A stretch of DNA of 64,000 bases from Cordilura impudica. Lineage: Eukaryota; Arthropoda; Insecta; Diptera; Scathophagidae. Positions 34,021 through 45,730 of this stretch are shown here, in pieces (within the stretch, counting starts at the first letter, position 1; each line of letters begins with the position of its first letter). The stretch lies in contig OY821518.1 of NCBI GenBank assembly GCA_963682025.1, positions 37,099,059 to 37,163,058 of the forward strand. Reading direction: 5' to 3'. The position numbers and the translations under genes were made by a program. The notes under the pieces were generated by a model. It searched no databases and was not told where the DNA came from. It saw only the letters and a list, made by a program, of their open reading frames with translations.

Positions 34021-36592
34021 CACTGTGGAACAAGTTCAGGTTAGCAAAATTTAGGTCGGTTCTGAGAGTGAGGGGTCAAAATAGAGGCCAAATTAGAAAA
34101 CCCGTATCGCGGCGTTTGTTTATGTTAGTTCGAATTTTTTTTTTTTTAATCGACCTTCGAACTTTGCAGTCAAATGCCGATTTTCAGCATATTGTTTATA
34201 GGTTTTTTGGCTATAACTCGTCGACTAATTGATATTTTTTCAATCTGTAAAAGCAAAATTATTGCTGAGCAGCAATCAAACTTTTTTAAAAAATTGATTT
34301 AGAAAATTTTTGTGGTTTGTTGGAAAAATTATTTTTTTTTTTCAGGCTTTTTGAAAATATTTTCCACAAAAATAAGTTTTTTTTGCTTTCTGTTTGATCT
34401 ACAATATGCTTCCCAGTTTCTTCAATAAATTTTATTTGAAAAGAAAACAATCATAATACAAAACTTGCATTTTCCAGCTTAATATTAATTTACTTCCCAT
34501 TTTTTATGTACCAATTTTGTTCAGTGTTGGTTTTGAAGAAACATTGAAAAAGAAATTAAAAAAATATGGAAAAAAATATATTTTTTAAATGTTAGTTATG
34601 AAAAGTTTTAAGTAAATAAATTTAATAATTTAAATTAATGATTTGGCAGTTGTCGTTTAGCAGGCGGCTGTGGACCAACATCACTGCTCTCTCTAATATC
34701 TTGGTCATCGTCATCATCGTCAGAAAGGTCGATAATTTCGTCCAACAGATATTCTGGAATTTCATCTTTGTCTTCCCCTTCTTCCTCTTTTTCCTCGTCT
34801 TCCTCTTCTTCAAAGGTGGTTTTATACCACCAACAAATTTCAGCGAGTATTGCATCTGGAGATTTCTTTCCTCTGTACCTGAAACGAAAATAGTTTTCAA
34901 TCGTTAACATGTTTAAATTGTGCACTCTGACAAAGATATTAGAAAAATCTAGGAATTCAAAATATGCACACTCTATAGTTACCTTGTTTCAAATGGAAGC
35001 GCAGTTTGGTGATAACATTCGCCTTGCTCATCAGATTCAGTTGGCAACTGTTGAGCGAGTTGATCAAGATGCTGATGCAAGAGATGGATTTTGTACGACA
35101 TATTAACCCCAATTTCATCGAAAGCTGCCAACATGTTTGCAACGGATTGCCTGTGGTTGCCTTTGCGTTCTTTACCCAAAAGTCCTTTAATGACTGCTTT
35201 CAATGCGAGCCATGCACAAATTTGCAACAATTCCATCAAATTGGTTTTGTGTAACTAGGATTGGGTCCTTTGATGTTTCATAAGATGTACCTTCACCAGG
35301 GTCGTATTCTGAGAAGAAATCCATGGATGTAGCAGCGGCGGTTGTAGTACTGATATCTGTTTGAGTATCAATACTTCGGTGTGTTGGTACTGGAACGAAT
35401 TCTGAGTGCGGTAATGGTAATTGGACACTTGGCACTGCTACATAAGTTTTATTCTTTGCTTTCCTTCTATTCAAAGTTTTGTGGTAGTTGATACATCCAT
35501 AGCAATTTTCTTTTTGCACATCATTGGTATACCAAAAGGCATAGCCTTCTTCTTTCCATTCCATTCCATTCCATTCTTCTTTTCCATTGCATAAGAGTTG
35601 AATAGCAATTAAAGCAAACTTTTTTAGGGGCATAGTTTATGTCAGTGATAAACTCTTGCGAGAAATATTGTTTATAGGCTTCCAGAAAAAAAAAAATCAC
35701 TCGCATTGCCACATTTTTCATCGCTTGTTATGAAACGTCCACAAACATTGGTCCATTTTACATTTTGGTTCCGACATTTTTAATACAATACATATTATAC
35801 AATGTTTTTTTTTTTGTTATTTTTATGAAACCGATGCACTTAACTTAAATCACTCACAAACTGAAATAAGTTCCAAAAAAATTAATAGCGAATTTTATCA
35901 CGACCGAGCGAAAATTAAAAGACATCAGCTTCGGCTGAGTTTCGAGTCTTAACTGAATCTTCATTTTTGAAATTAGTTCGCTTGTATGAAATAAAAAAAA
36001 AAAATCGCTACCTGTGCGGTGTTTGAAAACAAAAAAGTTGTTTTACTAATTCCTAATTCTTGGAACTTCCCTTTTTAATTACTTCTACCTAAATCGCTAT
36101 TTATTTAATGGTTTTGGGATTATTAACGCAAATTATCGACTAAGACCATTTTCTTTTGAAATGAAATTTATTGAAGAAACTGAGAAGCATATTACAGATC
36201 AAACAGAAAGCAAAAAAGACTCAGTTTCGTGGAAAATATTTTCAAAAAGCATGAAAAAAAAATAATTTTTGCAACATTTTGCTTCATAAGCACCACAAAA
36301 ATTTTTTAAATCAATTTTTTTTAAAAATTTAATTGTTGCACAGGTTTCTAGCAATAATTTGGCTTTTACGGATTGAAAAAATGTCAATTAGTCAACGAGT
36401 TATAGCCCAAAAACCATATAAACAATATGCTGAAAATCGGCATTTGACTGCAAAGTTCGAAGGCCGATTAAAAAAAAATTCGAACTAACATAAACAAACG
36501 CCGCGATACGGGTCTTCTAATTTAGCCTCTATTTTTACACCTCCCTCTCAGAATCGACCTAACTTTTGCTAACCTGAAATTATTCCACAGTG
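34021..36592 (-). mobile_element. CACTGTGG-ended DNA transposon with TTA duplication
   Basis: Left end CACTGTGGAACAAGTTCAGG and reverse complement of the right end CACTGTGGAATAATTTCAGG begin inverted arms of roughly 400 bp (34021-34435 and 36165-36592). TTA stands on both sides (34018-34020 and 36593-36595). CACTG termini with a 3-bp TWA duplication would fit the CACTA/Chapaev-type group (Chapaev3-like); this is recalled family knowledge, not a search result. It inserted at the right edge of the tandem-array element. Confidence 0.85.
34636..35770 (-). pseudogene. Internally deleted transposase of the CACTGTGG transposon
   Basis: Minus-strand fragments in several frames. N-terminal zinc-finger-like part: NVCGRFITSDEKC, KKVCFNCYSTLMQW and ENCYGCINYHKTL. 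A PLPHSEFVPVP segment and LVTQNQFDGIVANL follow. The text then moves to AWLALKAVIKGLLG, IHLLHQHLD, SDEQGECYHQ, ILAEICWWY and an acidic tail. I recognise this order from a widespread arthropod/hydrozoan protein family of uncharacterised transposases; there, a long catalytic region separates the TQN-type and AW-type segments. That region is absent here, and frameshifts occur near 35690 and elsewhere, so no enzyme can be made. Confidence 0.7.
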
Positions 36593-36595
36593 TTA

Positions 36596-37359
36596 TTTAT
36601 TTCAAAGAATATTTTAATGCTTTAAATCATGCATTTTTGGTTTTTATTTATTTAAATGGGTGTATTCGTTATCTGGGTGTAAAATATCAAAAATATAATG
36701 ACGTAGTTTTGTAGCGAATTATTTAGTTATGAGAAATGCATCATAATTTTTTTTTTTTAGAAATTCTTCTTTTGTCCAAAATAACGCGGCAAAGTCACCC
36801 AAATGAAACTCTGCAGTAACTGCCTCACATTACCGGGTAGATAATTTCTTTTTGTCTTTTGATGAAACTTAAAAATTTTCTTAATTGAGTTGAAAAAAGG
36901 CTCCGGGCCAAATTTCAATGTTCTACGAGCTCTCCTTATACTTTTTGCCAAGAAATGTATGAAGTGATCCCACTGTGGGACGGTCCGATTCAGGTGATAG
37001 TTAAGGATAGTAATCCTGTTACTTGAATAATTCCAAAAGTAAATATACTAAATATTTATATTTACCTTTTTCCATGGTTTCAAACCTATTCGGCTCGACC
37101 GTAGGCTCCAGTATAAGGTATACAAATCGGACTCTGCCGTTGTGATAAAAAATGTATTTCTACTTAAGCTAATTATTTTTTAATATCAATATTTGAAGAA
37201 CTTAAGAAAGATTTTAAAAATATCCTTAAGGAAATCGATTTTTTTCAGATTTAGTCAGACTAGTCCATTACTAAAGATATTAAAAATTGATTATAAATAA
37301 GTAAGAGCGGAGAAGTATTTAATATCTTGCCAACTAAAAAAAAAAAACGATTAGCGATA
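36596..37359. other. Unassigned stretch
   Basis: No feature named. A 64-codon minus frame at 36757-36951 is basic but shows no motif. CCCACTGTGGGACGG near 36968 is a short palindrome. Confidence 0.4.
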
Positions 37360-37734
37360 TCTCTAATATTAATAGGCTAGGCGATTTCTTTTTACTGATG
37401 TTTTATTCTACCGTTTTATCCCGATTTTGACCAACCGTATATTGTTTGAAAGGCATTTCTTTTTAGCCGTTTTGCAGATTTACAGATTTGAAAATTTTTC
37501 CTTTATTTTGAGTAAATTGCATTTAAAGTTGCTACTAACAGATACATAAAATTATACAATGCTATGTGTGTGTTTATTAAATTTGTTAATGTTTTTGTAA
37601 TAAAAATGAGTTTGTTTTTTGTGTTGATTTGTGAATTGGTTATAATTGATTAGCATATTTTTAGGCTCTTTATTTAATGAAAAATGAAACTTCCTAGAAT
37701 TTCCGCTCGAGTTTCGGGGGCTGGGATCTGCTAG
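37360..37734 (+). mobile_element. H1 Helitron copy, full length
   Basis: TCTCTAATATTAATAGGC start, GATTTCTTTTTACTGATG, AGTTGCTACTAACAGATAC, hairpin GCTCGAGTTTCGGGGGC, TCTGCTAG|T end. About 375 bp, non-coding. Confidence 0.85.
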
Positions 37735-39261
37735 TGTAGATAAATATCTAAACCTTCTGAACTTGATTTTATAAGTTTATAGCATTTTCACCGATGAATT
37801 TACCATTGGAGCAATGATTGTTGCTCTTAAAATTTTTCAAATTCCAACACATGGCTTTACAATTTTATACTGGTTTCAAAATTTTATATTTAAAATTTTA
37901 TATTCCAAATTTTATATATGAAAATGCTCAAATCATGTACATCACTCGAAACAGGCTTTAATCACGGACTAGCAAAAGATTAATTCATCGCTTAAACTGA
38001 AAGATTATTTGAACAATTCAAATCCATTTTTAGTAGTTACATAAATAGATGTTAGCGATCGACAACATGTAATCAAATATTTTTTTTCTTTCGAAACATA
38101 CAAAAAAAGTACTATTCATTTTGGCCCAACCAATGACAACAATTTTAACATATTAATATTTTAAATAAATAAAAATATAAATTTTGAACATATTATGAAA
38201 TATATCCACAAGGTTTTTCCCAAATAAATAGATCAATGTATTTTCAATAAGTACAAATGAACCGTCATGGTATGATGAGTTTCACAACATATTTCAAATA
38301 TTTACATTCATTAATAAATACTAACATGTAAGACAAACGAGTATTAGAAAAACGTCATAGAAACGAAAAGAACTTAAATTTTGACATTTCGAACAAATTG
38401 GATCAGCACATAATATGCAAATTAAACAATGTAAACTTATTAAATCATTTTAGAATATATTCCTATAAATATATTTACCTTTAAAAATAGAAGACGCAAA
38501 GAATTGGAAAAATAAAACACTAAAGTGGTTAAATACTAAAAAAAAAAAAAAAAAAAACTTAAACTGACTAATATATTGGGTCTGTCAATGTCACTATTAC
38601 GAGTATTGAATATGAATATTATTCAAATTTTTTATTTCTTATTTTGTTTACTTTTTTTTCTCTATTAGTTTATTACAAACAAGAAATATTAAAAAACGTG
38701 AAATATTTTGAAAGAAAATTTACGTAAAAATTCTATTTGTCAATAAGATAATGATCATGATCATTATCATAATGTTGCTTAGAATCGTTTAGTGTTTGAA
38801 ATGATTCTTTGAAAAAAATTTGACATAAATTTTTGTGTTTCCATTTGATGATTTTTGCTATTGAACTATAACAACAATAACAAACAGTACTGACAACCTT
38901 TAGTAAAACGTCACATACATACTTATGTACGAAAGTATTTTGTTTTCAGTATGTCATTCGTCAACGAAAAATAGAAATAACTCAATAATTTTTTATTTAA
39001 TTTTGTTGTTTTTTTATTCTTCTTCTTTAAAATATCGTACAAACAACAATTAAATATACTCGTGTACAATATCTACAGTAATGGGCTATAGCAAAGAAGC
39101 ACTTAATTTTTTTTAATATCTTAGATACAATAGAATTGTCGAAAATCCACTTTCCAATGAAAAAGACTTGTATAATGTTGATGATTTTAAATATTTAGGA
39201 AGCAGATTTTAAAAAATTTTTATATTTTAATAAATTAATGAGATTATATAAGAATTTATAA
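37735..39261. other. Unassigned AT-rich stretch
   Basis: No gene or family recognised. An A run of about 20 lies near 38539-38558. Confidence 0.45.
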
Positions 39262-40220
39262 TTTTTTTTTTATTTATTTATTTATTTATTTGCTTTCCTG
39301 TACAACAAGAACAAATCTTATAATTACAGTACAGGAATAATAATGCTAAGGCATGAGAACTGTTAGTTACAATTTGGCTTTACAAAATACATACATTTTT
39401 AATACAGAAAATATTTAAGAAAAAATGGTAAACAATAACCAAGAAAATAATACAAGATTACAAAAAAGAAAAATAAAATAAGTTAATTTAATTAATTTAT
39501 AAAATTGTTATGCAAAATATTCAAAAAGGAATTATTTAAAATTTGAAGCGTTGCTGTTAAGTTGCTGAGATTGTGGAAGCATATTCCAAAAACATATAGC
39601 GTTGACGTAGAAATGCCATTCAGATACCAAATAACGATGACGAGGTAGAATTAATTTTTTCCTCGGTTTGATCTGGCGAACCGGAGATTTTCATACATGT
39701 AAAGTGGTTTTGCGGTGAAAATTACTTTATGAAGGAACAAAAGAACTCTAAATTTCATCAGATTTTCAAATGATACGCCGAAAAGCTTATTCGTGAAGGA
39801 AGAAGTTCCGGCAGATTTTCTTAGTCTAAAAACATATCTAATTATGCTGTTATATAAAACATTAAGTTTGCCTTTACTAAATGAATCACAGCTTGCAAAA
39901 AGTTCACACCCGTATAAAATACCGGGAACTAAATACGTTTTGGCTAAAAATATTCTTATATTTAAGGGAGTGAAAGATTGAGTGTGCCATAGAGTTCTGT
40001 ACTTCATGTAAGTTTGAACAATAGTCGTATTTGTGTGGTTCGACCAAGTTAGAGGTTATTAAAAGTTACTCCAAGATTTTTTGTTTTTGTAACAAAGTCA
40101 ATTCTATCGCCGTTGATAACTATTTCATTCCCAAACTCTGGATTTGCATTTCGTTTGCGTATTAGCAGACATTTTGACTTGCTAGGATTAATGCATAAAC
40201 CATTTGCTGACGCCCATCAA
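39262..40220 (-). pseudogene. LINE 3' end (I/LOA/R1-like), truncated
   Basis: Minus strand: GLCINPSKSKCLLIRKR and TKTKNLGVTFN, typical of the region after the reverse transcriptase active site. A broken stretch precedes a 118-codon open frame (MKYRTLWHTQSFTPL ... GILYGCELFASC ... FRVLLFLHKV). A frameshift at about 39655 leads into LILPRHRYLVSEWHF and NMLPQ. A non-coding 3' region follows, ending in (TAAA)n at 39270-39292. 5' truncation and the tail indicate retrotransposition. The active site itself is not included. Confidence 0.75.
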
Positions 40221-40224
40221 TAAT

Positions 40225-40485
40225 TTGGCATAGATTTTTGTTTGAAGCAATCAAGACCTGTAGTTTTATTACAAGATTTACATGGACGAGCGGACAAACG
40301 GACAGAAAAACATATTAACAGAAAGACGGATGTACATACAGACGGTCGTCAAGCAATCGACTCAGAAAGTGATGCTGACTCCATCCGTATTATAAAAGGT
40401 TGATGCAGGTCAAAAAAGTTTTGATAGCTGCGAATATATGCATCAATTTATTACATCGACACTACGTATTGGCAAAGGGTATGGA
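40225..40485 (-). mobile_element. Old D-family fragment
   Basis: GACCTGTAGTTTTATTACAAG, TTACATGGACGAGCGGACAA, CAATCGACTCAGAAAGTGAT and GGCAAAGGGTATGGATAG correspond in order to the (GTCC)n end of D. Strongly diverged; the left part is missing. Confidence 0.65.
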
Positions 40486-41082
40486 TAGAGCTGCATAGAT
40501 GATTTTCAAGAAATGTACGGCTAAATCTGCCTATGGCAGAACACATATCAACAAGTGTGAATTACGTTAAGTGGGAATAAAGTCCAGATGATTTTACGAA
40601 ATTATAGTCAAATTGCAGTTTGGGCAATAAATGGCAGTTCACAAATCAATACAAAGCGAAACACTTTTGATTTTAACCCAGCAAAGATAAAGCATCGATA
40701 GAGTTGAAATCGCTGTCATCCATAAGGCCTGATATTGCAAAAAATTTGATCTTAACTGACAAATTTAACATGGGCTTGTCATAGAATGGAAGCCTTATCT
40801 TATTGGTCCTGTAAATTACAATCGAAACCGCTTGTATGAGTACTTAATGGTAGCGTATGTAATTTAAGATTTTTTTTTTTTAATATAAGTTTCTCTTTCA
40901 GTTAAAAAGTATTTCACTGGATCCATAAAGAACAAATTCCAACCTATGACAAGCTCAGATTAACTTGAGATCATATTTCTTTGAACCCATATGGATAACC
41001 CGCCCATGTTGTATCACCTTAAATTATAACAAAATAAAAGCTGTACTATATGTATGCGAAATAAACAATCTTTTAGATTGTT
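40486..41082. other. Unassigned stretch
   Basis: No feature recognised except a short segment near 40915-40960 resembling 18600-18680. Confidence 0.4.
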
Positions 41083-41427
41083 TAGAAATTCGAGTGCAAT
41101 TTCTAGGCAACTTTATTTGTCAACTTAGCCAATTCACAAACCACCACTTTTTGGTTTATTATTATTGTTAATGAAGATAACAAACTCATTAACAAACACA
41201 TTAGCAAATTTAATAAAAACACACATAACATATCTATAATTTTATGTATGTGTTAGTAGCAACTTTAAATTCAATTTACTCAAAATAATGGACAAAATTT
41301 AAAAATCTGGAAATCTGGAAAACAGCTAAAAAGAAATACCTTTCAAATAATATAGGTTTGGTCAAAATCGGGATAAAATGGTAGAACAAAACATCGGTCA
41401 TAAGAAATCGCCTATTAATATTATAGA
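41083..41427 (-). mobile_element. H1 Helitron copy, 3' end trimmed
   Basis: Runs from GAAATTCGAGTGCAATTTC to CGCCTATTAATATTATAGA. The CTAG side of the hairpin is lost; the 5' end is good. Confidence 0.82.
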
Positions 41428-41917
41428 TTAATTAATATTAATTAATAAATATTAATAAATATTATATATTAATTTTAAATACAACCTTTGATGAAGACTA
41501 AATACCAGAAAACGTTTTGTTTAGGAGCATTATAATTTATAGAAAACTATATGTTTTCTTCTTCTCTAGCAGGAGCTACTGAAAATTTTTGTTTTATTTG
41601 CCTTTCATTTAAAGACCAATGCAGTCGCCTGTGCTTCACTTTAGGGAGTCATAACCAATTTATCATTTCTTTGCACCAATAGACACAACCCATTATTTGT
41701 AGCGATTGTCAACTTATGTGTTAGCCAACGTGAGAAAGTTTGTGGCGGCCGAATTTTTATGCATTATTAAATTTTAACTCGTGGAAATCAAGTCTATGAA
41801 TGCCAATGACGACCACGATTAAATCCAGAATACCAGGAAATTTACAATTAACAAATTTACTATTGCTAATTGATTTTTATGATTTAACTAAGATTGAGAC
41901 TAAAGCAATAATTTAAT

Positions 41918-42308
41918 CTAGCTGATTCCAGCCCTTGAAATTCGAGTAAAAATTCTATGAAATTTTTTTTTTTTCATATAATAAATTAATTATTTTATAG
42001 GACCCTAAAATTATGCTAATCAATTTTAACCGATTTACAATTCAACACTTTTTATTGTAGTTATTTTCGTTATTGGTTTATGTCCAAAATTATTTTTAAA
42101 TTCAACAGAGCGCTTTCTGCAAACACATTAACAAATTTAATAAACACAAATTCATTTTACGGCAAAAAATGCAAAATATAAAAATCTTTAAATTTAGTGT
42201 ACAGTTAAAATAAATACCTTTAAAATGAGGGATGTTTGGTCAAAATAGGATTAAAGCTGAGAAACTTGCATAGGTCACAAAAATCGACTTGCATATTAAT
42301 ATTATAAA
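41918..42308 (-). mobile_element. H1 Helitron copy, diverged
   Basis: CTAGCTGATTCCAGCCCTTG start on the plus strand, then ACACATTAACAAATTTAATA and TTGGTCAAAATAGGATTAAA, ending GCATATTAATATTATAAA. About 390 bp. Confidence 0.78.
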
Positions 42309-42599
42309 TTGTACCAAATCTATGATTGGGTCAAGAACTTGAATTTTTTGACAAATCGAAAATAGAGCTTGGACTCAATACGTACAAACTCGAAGCCCCT
42401 TCACTGCAAATCCGTGACTGGTACCACAAACTTAACACAAAGAGTCTATGGTTTACTTGTGTGAAATAAAATCCGAGATTACACAAACATTTCAATGGAA
42501 ACAATACACGATTACCAAATAATCGTAAAATGAATGTACTTAATACTTTTAAGCCAAGATTACCAATGTTATATATAATAGTCTGGATCCAGTGGTATA

Positions 42600-43730
42600 T
42601 CTAATCAGGGACATTTGTTGAATAAGTGTTAGGTCTGCCCATGCAGAATAGCACCACCTTTAACTACCTTCATCCTAGAGCTAATCGAAAATCCTTCTAT
42701 TTGCGTGATACAGATTGATAAAGTTGTTTGCATGGATACAGAAACAAAAGCTTATTCCGAGTCGATTGGTATAATTAAAGGTGGATTTGTCAAGATTTTG
42801 TTACACTTTGGTCAGAGTTTCCTGAGTTTGTGCTGACACTTGTAACTAAATACTAAAAATATTTGACCGGGATACAATAGATTCTGAATCAATTTATGAA
42901 TTAATTTAGCTATATCTGTCCTTCCGTCTGTGAAACCGTCCCTTCTATCATTCCGTGTGCTCCCGTAGACATCTATAATATTAATAGGCTAGGTGATTTC
43001 TTGTGATCGATGTTTTGTTCTACCCTTTTATCCCGATTTTGACCAAACGTATATTATTTGAACGGTATTTCTTTTTAGCCGTTTTGCAGATATACAGATT
43101 ATTAAATTTTTTCCTTTATTTTGATTAAATTGCATTTAAAGTTGCTACTAACACATACATAAAATTATACAATGCTATGTGTGTGTTTAGTAGATTTGTT
43201 AATGTGTTTGTATGAGTTTGTTTTTTTGTGTTGATTTGTGAATTGGCTATAATTGATTATCATACTTTTAGGGTCTTTATTTAAAGAAAAAAAAAATTTC
43301 CTAGAATTTGCGCTCGAATTTCGAAGGCTGGAATCTGCTGGTTATAATTAAACATCAGACTGTCTGCAATAAGACGATCTCTAGTTATAATCGATTTAAT
43401 TTGCGGAAAATTCGGTATATGTGTGTTTAGTAATTCCTAGACCAGAAATGAACTGTCCAAGACCATTTTTAGTCATAAACCCCATAAAAAGCTGCATCCA
43501 AATCATCACTTCAACCTATCACACAGCAAAAGTCTTATATAGATTTTTTTCGAATTTGGTTTCTTAATGTTTTTAATACAAATAAGTGACTTTACTAAAT
43601 ATGGTCATGACCTAAACCCCATCTGAAAATAACGCCCGATATAAACTTTTTTTAAGAAGTTGGATCTAAAACCCTTTCTCGAATCTCATGATAGTAGGTC
43701 AAGGCGAATTAAATTTTTTTTCTTATTTTT
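42600..43730. mobile_element. Old D-family sequence split by H1
   Basis: A reverse D fragment (about 42600-42800, with GAGTCGATTGGTATAATTAA) adjoins a forward one starting near 42805 (ACACTTGTAACTAAATACTAA, GTCCTTCCGTCTG near 42918). The forward copy resumes after the H1 insertion at 43342 and ends at the GGCGAATTAAATTTTTTTTC TTA segment near 43728. High divergence marks these as among the oldest D copies here. Confidence 0.6.
42972..43341 (+). mobile_element. H1 Helitron copy nested in an old D copy
   Basis: TCTATAATATTAATAGGC start after A; hairpin GCTCGAATTTCGAAGGC; end TCTGCTGG where CTGG replaces CTAG. About 370 bp. Confidence 0.88.
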
Positions 43731-43930
43731 TTCATTACAAACATCAGATGTTAATTTGAAACAATAAAATTCTTTTAAGCAAATATATTTATTTAAAATA
43801 AGTATGCTCTGTAGTGGTTCACTATGACTTACCTCGACTTATTGAAATGCATGTTTTCATAATTAATATTTCCTACGATTTTTATATTGTACAATAAAAA
43901 CATTTTTTTCTATTTATTTTATGGTATATT

Positions 43931-44218
43931 TTATTTCAATGTTTGCAGATCTATAATATTTTTTTTATTCTGTGCAAAAATTATCAAATTTTTCGGCATT
44001 CCTACTTTGGAGTAAGCTACATATAGCCGCCCGTGAGAAAAATAAGGATTTTCCAAAATTATCCGGCAATACTTACCAATTGGCCTTGAATTTAGAATAT
44101 CATTGGTATTTTGTTTTTTTTTTTTTTTTAATTTAGCGCTTGGTGATTTTTGATTTAGGCGATATCTGAATTTGTCGAATCCGCCCATATCTTTCACGAC
44201 GACTCGCATCGAAAACAC
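43931..44218 (-). pseudogene. Helitron helicase C-terminus relic with short AAATCGCC array
   Basis: A 95-codon minus-strand frame whose second half reads IILENPYFSHGRLYVAYSKV and GMPKNLIIFA. This matches the last motif of PIF1-type helicases of Helitrons (usually FSHGQLYVALSRV). The first half is translated satellite (GGCGGATTCGAC...ATCGCC). The same arrangement occurs at 48480-48850. Only the extreme C-terminus is left, so no helicase activity is possible. Confidence 0.75.
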
Positions 44219-44229
44219 GGTGCTACAGT

Positions 44230-44995
44230 GAAAAAGAATTTGGAAAACGTCCTAGCATGGGTTATAGGTCTCGTTGAGTAGATTACAAATTGTACCAAGA
44301 AATTTCCGAAACAGCCTCAAATTCAGAAGTTATTCTAAAAAACCAATTTCAATGATGTCCGTCAACTTATCGACCTGTAACTGAGTCAGTTTTTGTTCGA
44401 TTTTATTTATTTATTTTTTTTTTCATTTTTTTGGGAAGAAAACTGATTACGCTTTATAATGACGTACACTTTTTGATGCATTTTCAAATTATGAGTATCG
44501 TTTTTGTTAAGAATATCTAAAAAAACGTGAAATTTATCAACTTTTTTGAATTTAATAGCTTTTCATTGCTTATTTTGATTAGAAAGCTTATAAAAATTTA
44601 TACTAATGTATAAAGGAAATTTAGTTCTTAACTAAGCATGGTTCTCATTTTCTAAGTTGGATCAAAATTGTGAAAGTTATTCAACTTTTCATTAACACCC
44701 GTTTTAGTATTTTCTCCCCCAGCACAAAAATATGAATACAAAAAAAAACGCAATTAACTAAACAAACAAATGGATCAACTTAATTATGAAAAATACTTTG
44801 TTTGTTGTAATTTTACAGTTACTTGTTGTGAGTTAGAGGATCTAAAGTACTACGATCTACCCTAAAACAGTTTTTTAAAATAACTCAAAATTTTGAGGGT
44901 GTTTCAAAATCTTTGAAATCGGGTTTTATATGTCCTAACCTAGGCCTACAACCCCCACTATGTCGCTTTTCAAGTTCTGTAGCAGTGTATAATTA
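44230..44995. other. Unassigned stretch within an H2 relic
   Basis: Lies between the helicase/satellite end and the module array of one H2 element on the minus strand, so it is either H2 interior or an old insertion. No motif recognised. Confidence 0.35.
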
Positions 44996-44999
44996 ATGT

Positions 45000-45730
45000 A
45001 TTTGTCAAATATTTCAAGACTATCGCTTTCATAGTACTTCATAATTTTGTATACAGGAGGTGCCGCGCAAACTAATTCTATTCCTCCCATTTTTTATCTG
45101 ACTACTCAATTTAATATCTGATGGACTCGCACAAAGTGTCAATGCTTTTCCTTTTGTAGTACTCCAGTTATATTATATATTTAATTTGTACAGGCGGTAC
45201 CACGCACTCCTCTCCGATCATGCCCATTTTTTGTTCGACTAATCATATAAGTAACATGTTGGCTCGCGGTAATTTCTAAGGCTCTAACTATTAGAGCACA
45301 CGAGATATATTAAATAATTTGTACTTTCTGTCTGAGGTACCACTCACCTTTTATCTGATTAATCACATTAATAATATTATGACCGAGAGGTCGTAATACT
45401 CGAGATATATGACATTGAATAATTAATTTTTGTGGGAGGTGCCACGCCCACTTATCCGATCCCGTAAATTTTAGGTATGGCTACTAAAATTAATATTAAA
45501 TGACCTCACACAAATTTGCAAGGCTATAGCTGTCTAAGTACTCAATATATATATGATATTAATAATTCACGTTGTATGGGAGGTGCCACGCCCATTAAAA
45601 ATATAAGAAATATTTGAGCCTTTACTTCTTTCCAGATACACAGAAAGACTCTGTAAAAATTTCAGGAAGATCCGTGTGTATAGGCTTTCGCTTTTATATT
45701 TAAGATTTCGCGATTAGAATTTTCTAAACT
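45000..45730 (-). mobile_element. H2 Helitron module array and 5' region
   Basis: Five diverged modules appear on the plus strand as GGAGGTGCCACGCCCA-type boxes (near 45058, 45184, 45335, 45436 and 45578). Between them lie CTCGAGATATATGACATTGA-type boxes, about 100-150 bp apart. The right end has CTGTAAAAATTTCAGGAAGATC, the reverse of the family's 5' segment. Together with 43931-44218 this is one minus-strand H2 relic. Confidence 0.7.

Noticed and set aside
34638..35254. Plus-strand frames opposite the CACTGTGG transposase relic.
   Set aside because: They are antisense shadows; the minus strand carries the recognisable motifs.
35545..35585. Short TTCCATTCCATTCCATTC repeat as a satellite (AATGG-type) array.
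   Set aside because: Only a few units, inside the decayed transposase coding region; too short to call a satellite.
43931..44218. Host PIF1 helicase gene.
   Set aside because: Only the last motif is present, joined to AAATCGCC satellite exactly as in another H2 Helitron copy, so it belongs to the transposon.
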